This document shows positions 12,382-26,000 of a DNA stretch of 64,000 nucleotides, one piece after another; within the stretch, counting starts at the first letter, position 1; each line of letters starts with the position of its first letter. Under the pieces are notes generated by a model, which made no database searches, had not been told where the DNA came from, and saw only the letters and a list, made by a program, of their open reading frames with translations. A program made the position numbers and the translations under genes. The DNA comes from Erpobdella octoculata (lineage: Eukaryota; Annelida; Clitellata; Hirudinida; Erpobdellidae): positions 35,610,352-35,674,351 of the forward strand of contig OZ022242.1 of NCBI GenBank assembly GCA_963978895.1, in the 5' to 3' direction.

Positions 12382-15300
12382 TTAAATTTTCAGTTCTTCA
12401 TATTTATGTTCAGGTTCAACAGTTATGTTTTCACAGTTTTGCGACTTTTTAACCAGTTGAAAATAATTTTCTTCACGGCAGTTGTTGAAATCATTTGATT
12501 TATTTGAAATGACTATATTTGATTCATTATTGTGACTTCTTGTTTTTAACCGTGCCCTGAAATATTGACAATTCGTTACTTCAATGTTCACAATGTATGT
12601 GTTTTATATTAAACGATAACTATATGTAAAATGTTGTCTTAAAATTTTCTAAATGTCTCAGCCATTAATGTTAATGTTAATGTAAATTTTTTGGTAGGAT
12701 CTTATAAAACTTACTGTTATAAATACAAACAATAAGTTTTAAAAAAGACAAAATAATAAATAATAAAAAATGTTTTAAACAATCTACATGAGTCTAACAC
12801 TTTTTTTTATAAGATAATAGATTTTCCTGCTTGAAATGTTATTATAATCATTCAAAAGATTTTCAACAATCTAACGCAGAGGTGAGCATTGACATGGTTC
12901 CATTTTCGGTTATCCAACCCATCACTTACTCAAACTAACCCAGACCAAATCAATCCATCTAATAAGTTAATTTGTTAACCCGACTCAACCCAACCTACTG
13001 TCATCACGAACCGCAGTCACAATTAATGGCCAAAATGGCTTAGCTCAACACAGATCTGCATTTATATACCTTATTGCAGTGAAAACACGACAAATAAAAA
13101 TAGTAGTCAAGCATTTTCCTTTATTTAAAACACCATAAACTAACAAATTCTGGCAGATTTTTTATATCAAATTCAAGTTATACTTCTTTTTTTCTGAAAA
13201 AAATTATGTGAATATTTAATCACCTAATTAAATGTTAAACAATTTCGGCTAACTGTAAAATATTTCGGTTGTTTTACACTCGTCAACTCAACAAAATAAA
13301 TTAACATCAACCTTTCAAATGACGCCTACTTTTTTCTGTATCTACCATACTTTCAAACAGAATTATGTTTTACAGTTGACCAGCAACACAGTGCACCGTT
13401 CAATTACACTAACAAGTGAATCGCAAAAAACCTTGGTTAATAAAAATCCTTAATATATTTTTGTATGAAGATATAAGTCCATAATATATATGTACATGGG
13501 ATACAGTATTCTAAATACTATATAAGTTAGAACAGTATTTTTAGTGTAAAATGGATATCTGCAATCATGCAAAAGTTTTGATAATCAATAATTTCAATAA
13601 AATTAGTATAAAACCAATATTCCATTATAAATAAAAAAAGCCTATATATATAAATCATCGAATCGACGCAAAACTTCAGATCGATAGAAATACGTAAAAT
13701 GGTTAAAATTTGACTTCAAAATGTGTTGTCTTTCAATGAAATAAACAATGACGCAATGCCCCATTGATTCTTTTGCAGAGCGTTCAAAATATTTTCTGTT
13801 TTGTTTTTTTTAAGCTTGAATATTTTTAACGAGTCTATGGACCAAGTTTTAGATAGATTGGATGACGCGAAATGGGTTTTTGTTCAATCAGACAGACAGA
13901 AAGACAGAAAGGTGAAGTTAATATAAAAGATTAAAAACCGCAAAAAACACTAAATGCCTACGACGATAAAACCGCAATACAAAACACACTAAGTTTAAAA
14001 CAACAATTAAATTGTTAGTTTAAAAATTAAAAAAAGAAAAAAAAATTATAAAATTAAAAAGTCTATTCAACTCAATCCAGCAAGTTTCAACATTACCCAA
14101 CCCATTGGTGAACCCAAACCATGGGTGAACCCAACACGAGTCCACCTCAGATCTAACAATGTCCTTAGTTTATTGGTTATAACTTTAGAAAGTTATTATT
14201 AGTTTTTATAATTATTGATGAGGTTTTTCATTGTCTGAAATGTTGTGGAAATTTTATTATAAATGTACAAATAATAAACACTAATAATTATAAAAAATGA
14301 CTGTTTGTTATACTTCAAATTTCTGAGTAACCAAATTGAGTTACCAAATTTCCCTGTTTTTTTGCTTACAATTATAAATTTAATTTAAAAATAAGATCAT
14401 GATTTTTATAATTTCAACACGAATAAAACTTACTTTTTCAATTTACAGTAGAAATATATTGTTCCAGTAATTGATAAAATAAATAGTGTAGCAAACAAAA
14501 TTAATCCGACACTCAAACCCGTATTTGAAACGTTGAATTTCTGCGCATCTGAAAAAAATGATTATCAATGGTTATCAATGGTACATATTATTAAAATTAC
14601 TAGTATGTGTATTCAAGGTTTTAGAAAAGCATTAAAAAAGCATTTAGGGCCAGTTACAATTTATGCCAAAAGGTTTTAAACCATCTGTAGTTTTTAATGG
14701 TTTGTAGGTGACAAACCAAACAGGATAGATTTGCAATAGTCGAAACATGCACCAAGTTTCGCTTACAAAACTTAAAAAGTAACTAACTTTATTTGTAACC
14801 ATACATCCTAATATGTGCATTTATTTTAATTATAATGTTTTTTTAAATATCGCAAATAGGGATTAATTTGCAATATTAATTTAAATAATTTAAGTTACTA
14901 TTAAATAATTGTTTACAAAATTGAATGTGTTTTTATTTCTAACTGAAGTCTAAAAATCTACATTTGTGTCACAAATGAAAATAAATTAAAGTAAAATTAA
15001 TTTATATTAGGGCCCGTTTTGGACTTCATGTTTAAACTTTTCGAAAATTTTTGATAATTTGAACAACAAAGCATTTGCTAAAAGATTAATGTTTGTTAGA
15101 CATCATTATTATTTCAAAAAAAAATTACTGTCAGAAGCAGGCATTTTGTAAACTTTAATTTCGCATATAACTAAATATCCAGAACCATTGGAAGGTTGTT
15201 GTATTATGACGTAGCGATACTGAAACATGCTTGTGACACACTGAATTGATATCTTAGAATCTGGATTTACATCTTTGTCGTACTGTCCACAGAGATCGTA

Positions 15301-15844
15301 TTTGTTTCTAACTGGTGGATTCGTTACTTTGTCAAAACTATTAGTGAGGCCAACGATGAAATAATTCAATCTGAAAGCTGAAATGTGAAATCGTTGTTTT
15401 CTTGTATATAAAATTTACTTATAAAATATATTTTTACAAAATTCGTTGCTAGCAATGACATCAACTTGTCCAATTTGATACATCTTGCCTAGATCAACAA
15501 CCAACCAGTTTGGACCACCTGGTGGATCATTCCCATGGGCACAGTGTCCGTTCCACACATTTGTTTCATTGTTTCCGTCAACAGCAAGACTGGCTGATAA
15601 TGGTTTGTAGTACACGTATGTTGAACTCTGGTGTGCGGTTTTGTTCAAAGCAAGATTTTTTCGAAGAGCAAATGAGTCTATGTAAAACAAAAAATAAAAA
15701 AAATTCTATTTGAAAAATAAAATAATTTCAAACCACTTTGAAATTTTTCGATTATAAAAAATTTATGCAATCAACTAAATTTCACAAACTTGTAGAAAGA
15801 AGAAATGCAGAAACAACAATCAGGATAACATTTAATTTTAACAT
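12382..15844 (-). CDS. Gene B: compact F5/8C receptor without EGF modules (5 exons)
   Basis: Predicted 277-aa type I protein. Exons: 15844-15790 (signal peptide MLKLNVILIVVSAFLLST), 15677-15438 and 15377-15129 (complete F5/8C/fucolectin-like domain with NLALNKTAHQSST, AVDGN, WLVVDLG, NYFIVGLTN and VICEIKVY), 14548-14434 (membrane exon, SVGLILFATLFILSITG), 12556-12382 (tail ending KYEELKI). Summed length 834 nt, in frame. The donor of the first F5/8C exon (TTTT|GTAAAA) was chosen because it keeps phase 1 and domain continuity. In the tail the first tyrosine of the family motif is a cysteine (CENI), so only YEEL remains. Its F5/8C domain is closer to that of gene E than to A/C/D/F. A hAT-like element sits in the last intron. 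Confidence 0.75.
12877..14150. mobile_element. Non-autonomous hAT-like element in gene B intron
   Basis: The left end reads CAGAGGTGAGC and the right end CCACCTCAG, giving short imperfect terminal inverted repeats. The flanking 8-bp sequences ATCTAACG (12869-12876) and ATCTAACA (14151-14158) fit a target-site duplication with one change. CCCAACC/AACCCA repeats lie just inside both ends. No transposase ORF was seen. An RTE-like fragment is nested inside. Confidence 0.6.
13425..13935 (+). mobile_element. RTE-like 3' region nested in the hAT-like element
   Basis: Same family as the repeat at about 9470-10030, with shared motifs including the 'gtctatggaccaagttt' segment and the ACAGACAGAAAGACAG run. 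It lies wholly inside the hAT-like element, so either it inserted later or was carried by the element. Confidence 0.4.
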
Positions 15845-17549
15845 TTACAACAAAACTTGTCTAAAAAAATGTTATAAAACAAATTGATGTAACTGCAAAC
15901 TCAAATTAACTTGCGTTGCTGTTAAAGCTTGATTGAGAAATAATCTATTATATCCTATTCAGGTCCTGTTTGCGATGAACTTCTTAAAAACGAGTAAATA
16001 AATAGATACTTTGTAGTTAAAATGGCGCTCAATTAAACATCGTCTATTAGACCACCAGCAATTAAAACACATTTCTAGTACTTTGAAGAATTGTTTGAGC
16101 AAATGAACTAATAGATGCACTGAAGTTATTGTTATTGTTATTATTATTATATTAATGTTATTTCTGGCCAACAATACTTACACTATCTCAGAAAAAAAAC
16201 GTAGATGCTATGACAAAAGGAAAAAAGAGAAAGATACATTTAGAGAACATTCAAAAATAATGTTTGCACCATATTCTAAAATAAAAACCTAATTGTCAAT
16301 AACAGTATGACTGATGTAGCAAAAAATAGTTACAGATATCCATCTAGTTTGCAATGCAGTGTTATCAAGGAGTAATGCACATGATTCTAGAATTTACCAG
16401 GCAGATAGTTTTGAAGATATTACTGTCGATCTATCCTTTGAAGAAAATTTAAACGTTTATAAATGTTTTAGTTGAAACAAATTATGAATTAAAAAACATT
16501 TACCCGTATCAGGAGCTTAAATATTTGTCTAAAAATCTAAAAAGGTTTAATAATAAGTTTAAAAAATGTATTTATTGTTAGAGTTTTAAAATTTTGTTGC
16601 GACTACTAGACCAGATTGAAAACCAAAACAGGTTTTGGTGAAACCGCTGTGACGAAATCATTTTGAAACAAAAACAGTTTTGGTGCAGTATGTTTTAAAA
16701 TGATTATAATTTAAACTAAATATTTTCAAAACAATCTTTACGTTGTCCATGGATCAAATTTTGTTGAAAATATTGAATAAAACAAACATGGTAATGGTAA
16801 ACTTTAAATAAACATTGTCATTAGTTGCTAATTTTTGGAAACGTTATAGAGGCTGACAGATCCAACTGGAAACCGAATCAAAGGGTTTTGTCAGAGCTAT
16901 CATGGAGCGACCGTTTTAAAACAAAAAAAATCGTTTTGGTGCAGCACATTTTGATACAAAAAATGTTTTGACCCAGTACGTTTAATATTATTATATTATT
17001 CTCTCTTTTCTTTTTTCTCTTTTTTTCTTTGTTGTCTCTCTCTCTCAAAATTTCTAAAGTCATTAAACATGATTTGAAAACACTTTGTAACTTACCCACT
17101 AGAGAATGAAAACTACGATTTTTTGTAAGACGTGTAATGAAATTTTGTATTATTTAACTCGACTTCTCCGTCTGTAATAAAACTGTTTGAATTGATTTTT
17201 CACCAACTTTTAGACAAGAAAGGTGTTTGAAATTTTCAGCAAGGATTTTAGCCACTCGCTAAAACAATATTCAATAATTTCCGAAGCGATTTAATCATTA
17301 TTTCAAATAATTTCAATATTTATTCTGAAAGGTTTACGTAACTGTTGAAAACAAATTGTTTCAAACCTTAAGATAACAAAATATATATAATTCGACAATA
17401 ACTGTTTTCTCAGTAAGATAATTACGTCTGAAATAAAAGATGACTAAATAACACATAATTATTTTGTAGCGACGTGGTTTTTCAGTTGTAATTAAGACAT
17501 CCTGAAAATATGTTACTATTTACTTATTTTATTCTCCCAGCCTCACCCT
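15845..17549. other. Spacer upstream of gene B, nothing recognised
   Basis: The first ~100 bp should hold the gene B promoter, but no clear TATA palindrome or CAGCTG block was found. The rest is A/T-rich with a CT-rich run at about 17005-17045. No coding or element signal is supported. Confidence 0.3.
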
Positions 17550-17850
17550 GCACACCAACTTATTATTATTTTATTAGCACTTAGCGAAACATATGTTTTA
17601 CACTATGGCGAGTCATCAACCGTAAGACAGTTTAAAAAGGTTGTTTTAAGCAATGTCTTGAAGCCCTCTATTGAAACTGCACTCCGGACGGACGCAGGTA
17701 GTTATTCCATGCGCTGGGTCCAACAACAGCAACTGGTCTTTCAACGAACCTTCGGCGAGTTCCGTGGATGACAGCGTCACCGACTGACAAGGGCAATATC
17801 ATCGGTGTCATGTAAGCGGAAGCACGATGAGAAATTATATTGCGGTACAA
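17550..17850 (-). mobile_element. LINE 3' remnant, different family from the 25 kb LINE
   Basis: The minus-strand translation contains RRFVERPVAVVGPSAWNNY, the C-terminal pattern of non-LTR reverse transcriptase ORFs. After an in-frame stop, a neighbouring frame continues as IEGFKTLLKTT. It ends in an A/T microsatellite tail near 17550. It is 5' truncated and broken. Confidence 0.55.
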
Positions 17851-19124
17851 TTCTTTATGATAAACTCATAGAACTTATTTTTTTTATTATCCTGCTGAAT
17901 GATAAACGGATTTCTCCACCATTTATTGCCAGCAAGTGGATCATCTTCAACTGGAAATTTTTGCAAAGATATGTTTATTTAGATGAATACTGTAGATTTT
18001 GTCCCTACCAAATGTTTTAATAAAATGCTTTCATGGTTGTATGAAAACTTCAAGGGCATTTCTGAACGCGTTAGTACGAGAAAGTTATTTAACTTTAATA
18101 GAAAAAAGCAAACAATATAGCCCGAGCAAATCTCTTCACAGATCACTGAAAATAGGCGAGCATTCAATGCATCCGAATGTATTAAATTTACAACTTTTAT
18201 CATATCGTTAAGGATTCCATGCAGTTCTTTATTCCTTTTTTATTAACCAGCATTTTGCGGTGAATAAAGTTGTGGGTGAAGACGTATATTTTAGTTTTTT
18301 TTTTAAATTTATTGAATTGTTTCACTTACCGATGAATTGAGCTCCACGTAGCGGCGTCTGACTGTGGGCCACCATTTTAAGAACCACTGATGTAGATTAC
18401 CAAATGCAAACCATTCCCAAATTCCTGAAATTAAATATCAATGTTTGCCAAAGTTTTTTTTTTCTTTACTTTTTGAAAAAATTATAACTATGTCTATTAA
18501 ACCATAAGATAGAAAGCTTATAAGGACATAATAACGTTGGTAATGCTGTCGTGACTTTGATCCAAGGACAATCAATAAACCCGGTGAAATTATCTAAGAG
18601 AAAGGAAACTCTGATTTCAAAATGGGATAATTCTTAGGGCTGTCTGTTGGATCAATTTCTCAAGGCACGTCGCTTACAACTGCGATAACGTACCTACCTG
18701 CACCAACATGGCTATACGTTGCAGCTATTCTTTTCTAAACTGAGATTGAACCTATAAAGTGTTTTCTTACTTAAACCCATTTATTATATCAGCAATAGAC
18801 TCCTGGCAACGGGTAAAGGTGAAGGACATCATTGCTGGCAAATTCAAGCAACAAATCTGCACATACTTGGCTCAGCTGTGATGGTTGTTTGTTTTTGAAG
18901 CAACAGCTACGTAGAAAACAGCATACGACTACAGTTGATTGTTTCTGATGCGACATCTGCCGTCGTTTGTGAGTTTCTAGATTCAGCTTATTCTTTTACA
19001 GAGGAAGTAATTGTTGACGAGTATTGTCGAATCGACGGGTCAGTCTATAGAATATAAATAGAAAACGAATAAAAAATTAATTCCATTTACTTTTAATTAC
19101 GTTTCTCTGCAAAACAAACTTTAA
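17851..19124. other. Unassigned stretch with patches of higher G+C
   Basis: No gene is supported. At 18350-18393 the minus strand begins CAGTGGTTCTTAAAATGG, which resembles a hAT-type terminal sequence, but no partner end was found. Segments around 18540-19040 have mixed composition unlike the introns nearby and may be old element DNA. Confidence 0.25.
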
Positions 19125-19240
19125 CATTCTATTTGTCCTTTTCTGTTTATATTTATACAATATATCCTTTACAAATATTCGTGTTTTTCAAAAAGATTTA
19201 CACACTTTACTAATCCGTTGTTGTAATTTGTAAAATGTCT
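19125..19240 (-). pseudogene. Decayed copy of the juxtamembrane EGF-like exon
   Basis: The minus strand resembles the exon at 20014-20153 (NYNNGLVKCVNLFEKHEYL against NYDNNLVKCVNLFGKHEYL), but a TAA follows where the other copy has a cysteine codon, and the start of the module is lost. It lies downstream of gene C and shows that C has a duplicated, degraded 3' end. Confidence 0.55.
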
Positions 19241-20013
19241 GAAAATTGAAATATGAAATTAATTTATTTAAAAAATTAGAAATAATTGGGCAAACAAAAA
19301 ATAGTAAAAAAAACTCACAGAACTAATTGATGTTTTTGTCCAAAAAATCAATAAATCAAAACGGTGACTTATTAACATAACATGAAAAAACGGACTGTGG
19401 GCTTGAATTCTACCCCAAATCGTTACATCTCAATTTATTCATACATAACTTTCGATCACAGCAAGCCCTGACTATGTCACTGATGGTTCCACCCACCTTG
19501 AAGGTCTTGAATAAAACTTTGACAAACAATCGAGTTGCAGCGTAAGGCATTTACACCTCGAAGAAGGCCGATATCGTCACCAAGCTGTGCCCATTGATGC
19601 CAGCAAACAGGCAACAATTCTGGACATTGCTTCCTGAAAGTGCTATAGCATCGGACTTGCTTAACTCTTATGAGTAGCGCTATCAGAGGTTGACAACAGT
19701 CATGAGTGTACATAATATAGCATGAAATTATCATTTTAACTTTTTATACCAACGGGCTAAACTAAATCTTTTTTAATATACTTCCTTTTGCTACCAAAGC
19801 TCAAGTACACTATGTTGCAATATTCCCAAGGCAAACGGAAGCAAGTGATTTTTATCTTTTTTTGTGAGAAACAATATTTTAAACCGTATTGGATAACACT
19901 TTTATTTATAATTGCAATGAATCAAGACATTTGTCACAATAGTTCAATCAACCAATAAACAAAAAAAAAGAATTTTTAATTAAATTAAAAAAATTATATA
20001 AAACATTAGAAAC
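19241..20013. other. Spacer downstream of gene C
   Basis: An open minus-strand stretch at about 19477-19734 has no recognisable domain and no family similarity. No membrane or tail exon of the receptor family was found here, although gene C would need one. Confidence 0.3.
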
Positions 20014-23000
20014 CTAAACATTCCGTTTTTCTTTCTCGTTTATATTTATATAATATCCTTCTTCGTTACACAAATACTCGTGTTTACCAAATAAATTTAC
20101 ACATTTAACTAAATTGTTGTCGTAATTTGTGAAGTTTAAACATTCGTCAATATCTGGAAATTGATAAAATAAATCTAATGTTGATTAAAAAGACAAATAT
20201 TATTTTTCAACAAAACAATTTATTAAAACTCTTTACTTTAAAAAATCAGAAACGTGAAGAATTTAATTACAGCATCATTGACAATAATTCGTTAACAATT
20301 AATTATAGTAATTCACAATTTGAGGAAAACATGAAACTGTTTTTTTTATGAATCAAGCAACAGTTACATTTTTTTTACACAATAATGAGATCAAATTTAT
20401 ACAATTATAAGATTGGTATGCTTCGGCTAAACAAATAAGAAAATTAATTTGATACTCATTCAAAAAGTTTTTCAAACTAGATGCAAATAACCATAACTTT
20501 ATGTTTGATTTTTCACCTAATTGTTCACAATATTATTCTCCTACTATGAAAATTTAATTGAATATAAATTAACATAAAAATTAAGAAGTGCAGCGTTATT
20601 TAAATGTGGCAAAACAATAATTCATGATTGTTTAGCATTTTAAAACTGTGAACTATTGAAAAAAATCTAAATATTATACTTTACAAAATTTGAAAAATTA
20701 CAATTGTGTTTAAAATAAAAAATAATACCATAACAAGTGAAGGTTTCATTTTCTTTCGTTTCAAAACCTTTTTTACATATACAACTGAAATTTCCAACAT
20801 TGTTCTGACATATGGTGGTTATGTTGTCACACACTGACGATTGTGTTAAACATTCATCAACATCTGTAAATTTAATCAACACACTCAAATTAAATTATTT
20901 TTTAGTAAAACATTAAAAATAACAGTTTTACTAGTTGTTAACCTGAACACGTTGAACTGCTACAGAGTATTTTAGTGAATCCATCTTTACAATCGTATTG
21001 AAAACCTCCATAAATGTTAACACACATAGTAGAAAACAGTTGTGTATGTTTTCATTACATTCGTTGATGTCTTTGAAGAATTATTACAGTAGAGATGTAG
21101 ATTACCCTATTTTGTTTTATAAACATTTGAATCTATTTCAAATACCTGAGTAGTTATTTTGGCGTGGATCTTCAAATCCAGGTGACTCGGGAATGGTTGG
21201 ACACCGTTCGGAAAATGTCGAATATATAGATAAATATTCGAATGTCTAACGCTTTTATCTTCCGGACGAAGTTTGGCTCAAAAAATTTTATTACTTACAC
21301 TTAAATATTATTTTTTAAGTTTTTAGTACATTTTTATATAAATGTTGTTTATTGTTATAATTTTTAATTTTTTTATTGTTTTTCTTTTTTTAGTATTCAA
21401 ATTTTTTAAATCTATAAACGGAATAATCTATTATCACCGGATATACATCTGCATTCAAAAAATTACTTTTTTATAACCATTAGAAGGGCCTTAAGAAAAC
21501 TCTAGAAAATACGATGAAACTAACAACAAACAACAACGCATTTTAATATAAGCGTTGTAAAAATAACTCTACTTTTTTATTAAAATAATAAACTAAAAAA
21601 GGTGTTTTTATTTATTAGTTTTTTCGTTAATGAGACTTACAGCAGATTTTTAAAAAGATAGAAAACAAAATAGTTTAAATAAAATAAAACAGTAATAAAA
21701 CAATTCAATTACACGTGTTTTTGTACACAAACCTGAACAATGTGTGCGGCTTCCATGTACTTGAATTAATCCACTCTTGCAATCACATCTAAAACTTCCT
21801 TGGGTGTTTATACATTTTGTCGTATGTAGGTCGCAATTATCTCTCCTGTCTGTACATTCGTTAACATCTTTAAAATAAATTGTTATTGTAATTTTAAAAA
21901 ACAACAGTTTTTATGTTTAATAATTTTAAATTTAATTTTTATTTGTTTAACCTGTACACCATCTTCCATTTGAACTATGAAATCCATTTTTACAATGACA
22001 TTCGTGACTACCAATTGTATTCTTACACGTTGTTGAGAATGAATCACATGAATGTTGTGAAGTTATACATTCATCAACATCTAATACCAATATCAAATTT
22101 CAATGTTTAAACAATTTAATATAGTTAGAATAAAATATTAACAATATAGAAACGATAACATTTTTTTGCTAGAATTGAAATAACAAATTTATAAGCAATT
22201 TTGAAAAATCTTAAATTGAAAAATTACATTAAATTTATTTCATGGCTGATTTTCAATAAATTTGTTTTTTTTAATTAGAAAAATTTATTTTTTTCAATAA
22301 TTCAATTATTAGCTCTGCAAAATAAATCATAATTCTAGTTTAGTCTAGCATAACGTAATTTATCTAATGTCAAAAATGATTACAATAAAAAACTGAAATT
22401 TTTTGAATGTTTAATTATTAATTTCAAGGTTACATTATTGGAATCGATACCATGCTAAGGTATGTTTAAATAGCTAACAAATTGAAGGAAAGGTGGATTT
22501 GCGGGCGTAGCGTTTTGGGAGGCCTTTTGCCCCAACCTCAAAAACAATATTCGGACAATCGTTTCGAGCCACATAAACACGTATCAGAACACTTACAGAT
22601 ACCCATTTTAAAAATTTTAAACTGTCTTAGACAGATACAGATTTTTATTGATCTATAAACATTAAAGAAAGCCGTTTCATTAAAATAATTCGGAATTGAA
22701 AATAATTTAGGCTCAATGTAAAACAAATTTAAATTTATTGAATTATCCCATATATACCGAAGTTTGAATTTGCATGTTATATTAATATGCGCTGTTCTTC
22801 ATATTGGTCTTATTGATAAGTTGAATTTTTTTTATAAATATTTCAACATTTAGTATTTTTTTCTCTTATAAAGATTGATCCTCTGTAAAGGATTGTCGGC
22901 ACACAGCAGAACATTTTTTACTTTTTTTATATTTACATTTTTAAAGGATATTCTGCATCAACATAACAACACACAAAAAACATTATTAGGGTTCTAGTGC

Positions 23001-26000
23001 ACTTTTTCTACAAAACTTTGTGAGCTAACCTATTTCCGGTTTCCATAAAAAAACAAGTAAACTTCAAAACGTATCTATATTTTAACCAACATGAAAAATA
23101 TAAATAAATAAAAAAATACTATCATTTTCTATAGATATCACTTAACTGATTTGTATTGCAGCATTGATATTATATTGAAAAAATAAGAATTTGCAATTAG
23201 TTTAACATAGATCCCTAATAAAGGATTGTCGGGTTATATGGGTTATTACAATAAAAAACTGTCTTGATAAACCTGTGCACTTTCTGGTGTTTGTATCTCT
23301 GCTGTCATTTGTAAAACCTACTTTGCAATCACATCGAAAACCACCAGCATAATTTGTACAAATCGTCGTTTGTTCATCACAATTGTGAGAATTTTCAGAA
23401 CATTCGTTGATATCTACACGAAAGAAAACATTCATTACTAAGAAAAAACAAATTTATGACATTAAATAATGTTTAAAAACAATTTAATAAAGCATTAAAA
23501 AACTAATGTAAAAAACAATTACCTGTGCATTTGTCATTTATTAGATTGCTATATCCTTGTTTGCAAGAACAAATGTAACTACCAACTGTGTTTACACATG
23601 TTGTAGAATGCGTATTACACTTACTTCCACATTCATTAATGTCTTAGAAATAAAAATTTAAAGAATCAACACTTGAAAATAAAAAAACAAAACAAAAATT
23701 AAAATTAACATAGGAAATCGAAGTTAAATATTTTTTATTTATGTCATATACAAAATATATAAAAATTTTACAGACAAAATTTTTTTAAAGTTTGCGAAAA
23801 CATAATTTAAATTTATTTTCCGCTATTCATAATTTATGAACTTAAAATAAAAACATCTAACTATTTTGAAAAAGTTTTGTATGTCTTTTTTAAATATTAT
23901 TAAACCTGTAAAAATGGTTGTGTTATATGTTTTATATTCAGGTAAGCAATCACCTGTACAAAATGTTCTGTTATATGTTGTTTTATATCCAGATAAGCAA
24001 TCACATTTGTAACTTCGAGGAATGTTTTGACAAGATGTTGTACGCAGGTCACAATTATGTAAACTTTGATCGTTACATTCGTTAACATCTTTAATGAGTA
24101 AGATAGTAGTCAACAATACCTTAAAACATAGTCTGCATTATAAATGAGGTTTTAAAATCTTATTAAACCTGTACAAAATGAACTGTTATATCTTGTAAAT
24201 CCAGATAAGCAATCACATTTGTAACTTCCAGGAATGTTTTGACAGGATGTTGTATGCAGGTCACAATTATGTAATCTTTTTGGATAACATTCGTTTATAT
24301 CTTTAATAAAATAATTATAATAAGTAATTGTTAAAAAAACAGTTCTTTTTTTTATTTTCACTTTCAAGGTTTGCAAACATTGCAGCAAGCAACAAACTAA
24401 GGAGTAAAACGTGAAGGCCATGCCATAATGGCGTCATAAAGTAGCTCACACAATTGATGACTCTTTTTGTTACAAAATATAAAATCAAAAATCAAAGTCT
24501 TCTAAATCAGCAACAAATTATTGAATAGGTGTAATAACTGATTAAAAATTATTTAACAAGAAATTTTGAATACAATAATAAAGAATTTACTTTCTTTAAC
24601 AAGCGAACAGTAAAAAACAATAATTTTATGTTTCAGCTCAATTGGATTTTTTGTTAATTTTCAATTCAAGGTTTGCAAACATGTTGGCAAGCATAAACTA
24701 AAAGAAACTGTATTTACTCAGCAACTCAGCCCACATCTTCTTCGGCTCCAGAAATACAGAGAGCAATTGATGAACTAGTTCTCTGGAGTGAAACATGGCA
24801 ACTGAATCTGGCACTATCAAAGTGTTTTGTATGTCCCATTCACAGGCGAAGAAACGACAAAGGCTTTCAAATACCTAGATATCGAATTGGGACATACAAG
24901 CTTTTAACGACCGAGCAAGCAAGGGATCTGGGGGGTACTAATTGATAAAAACCTTGATTTCAAAAAATAACATTGAGAACGTTATCCACTCTGCGTCGGT
25001 AAAACTGAGATTAATAAAACTATGCCTCCTGTCTAAAGATCCGTATCTGATGAAAAAAGCATTCACTACATACGTGCGACCATTGCTCGAATACTGCTCT
25101 CCAGTTTGGAGCCCTCGGCACAAGTACCTAATCGACGGCCTGGAGAAGGTTCAGAAAAGATTCACCCGAATGGTTCCAAATATCAGCCATCTACCATACT
25201 CGACCCGTCTCAGCTTTTTGGGATTGAAAACTCTAGAAGAGCGCAGACTTATAGCCTGGTTGGACAATTTAAACGAGCAAATTATGAAAAAACAAGAGGC
25301 CATAGCTACAAACTGATGCCAGGTCAATATAGAACTGACGATGCCAGGTTTTTCATAACTGGCCGTGTGGTCTCAGCATGGAATTCTTTGCCTCAGGATG
25401 TTGTTGGATCATCAAACTACAGTCGGTTCAGATGCTTGATAAATCAGATGGATTTATCTAAGTTTTCAAGATTTTGAATTTTTCTTGAAGAATTAGCAAA
25501 TCTGGATGTCACATAAACAAATTTTGGAGGTATTTAGAGGGATTTTGAAGATTGCGGTGGAAGTTTCAAACTTCACGGCATTATCTATATGCGTTAAGAA
25601 CAACAATTTGTCAGGTTTACCGAACCATAAATTGCAAAATTTAAATAGTTACAAGATTTGATATCTTATTCAATATGTTATATGCGAGCATATTTTGCTA
25701 TTGTATATTTCTAACATCTTAATTTACGATATGCAACTGAGTATGTGTACATATTTCGTTTATTGGTTTTTTTTGTACTATCCGAACGGTATTAGAGGCC
25801 GATAGGCCCTTCTGTTTGCGAATAAATAAATAAATAAATAAATATTATAAAATCATTTTTTAATTAGCATTTCGCACTAAAAACGAGATTTTCTAATTAA
25901 TGATGGAATGAAAATTATTTACCAACACATGTTGAAGTAGGATTTTGTTTATTAAATCCTACCTTACACTTGCACGTATAATACTCTTTTTGATTATGTT

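Noticed and set aside
18330..18410. Possible first exon (ATG GTG GCC CAC ... CATCG|GTAAGT) on the minus strand
   Set aside because: The sequence before the ATG begins like a hAT terminal repeat (CAGTGGTTCTTAAA), so a transposon end is more likely than a gene start.
19477..19734. Open minus-strand stretch of 85 codons
   Set aside because: No signal peptide, no recognised domain and no paralog in the window; mixed composition suggests old element DNA.
23900..24088. Second minus-strand frame over the duplicated EGF exon
   Set aside because: It has no EGF cysteine pattern; the frame with DVNEC and six cysteines is the real one.
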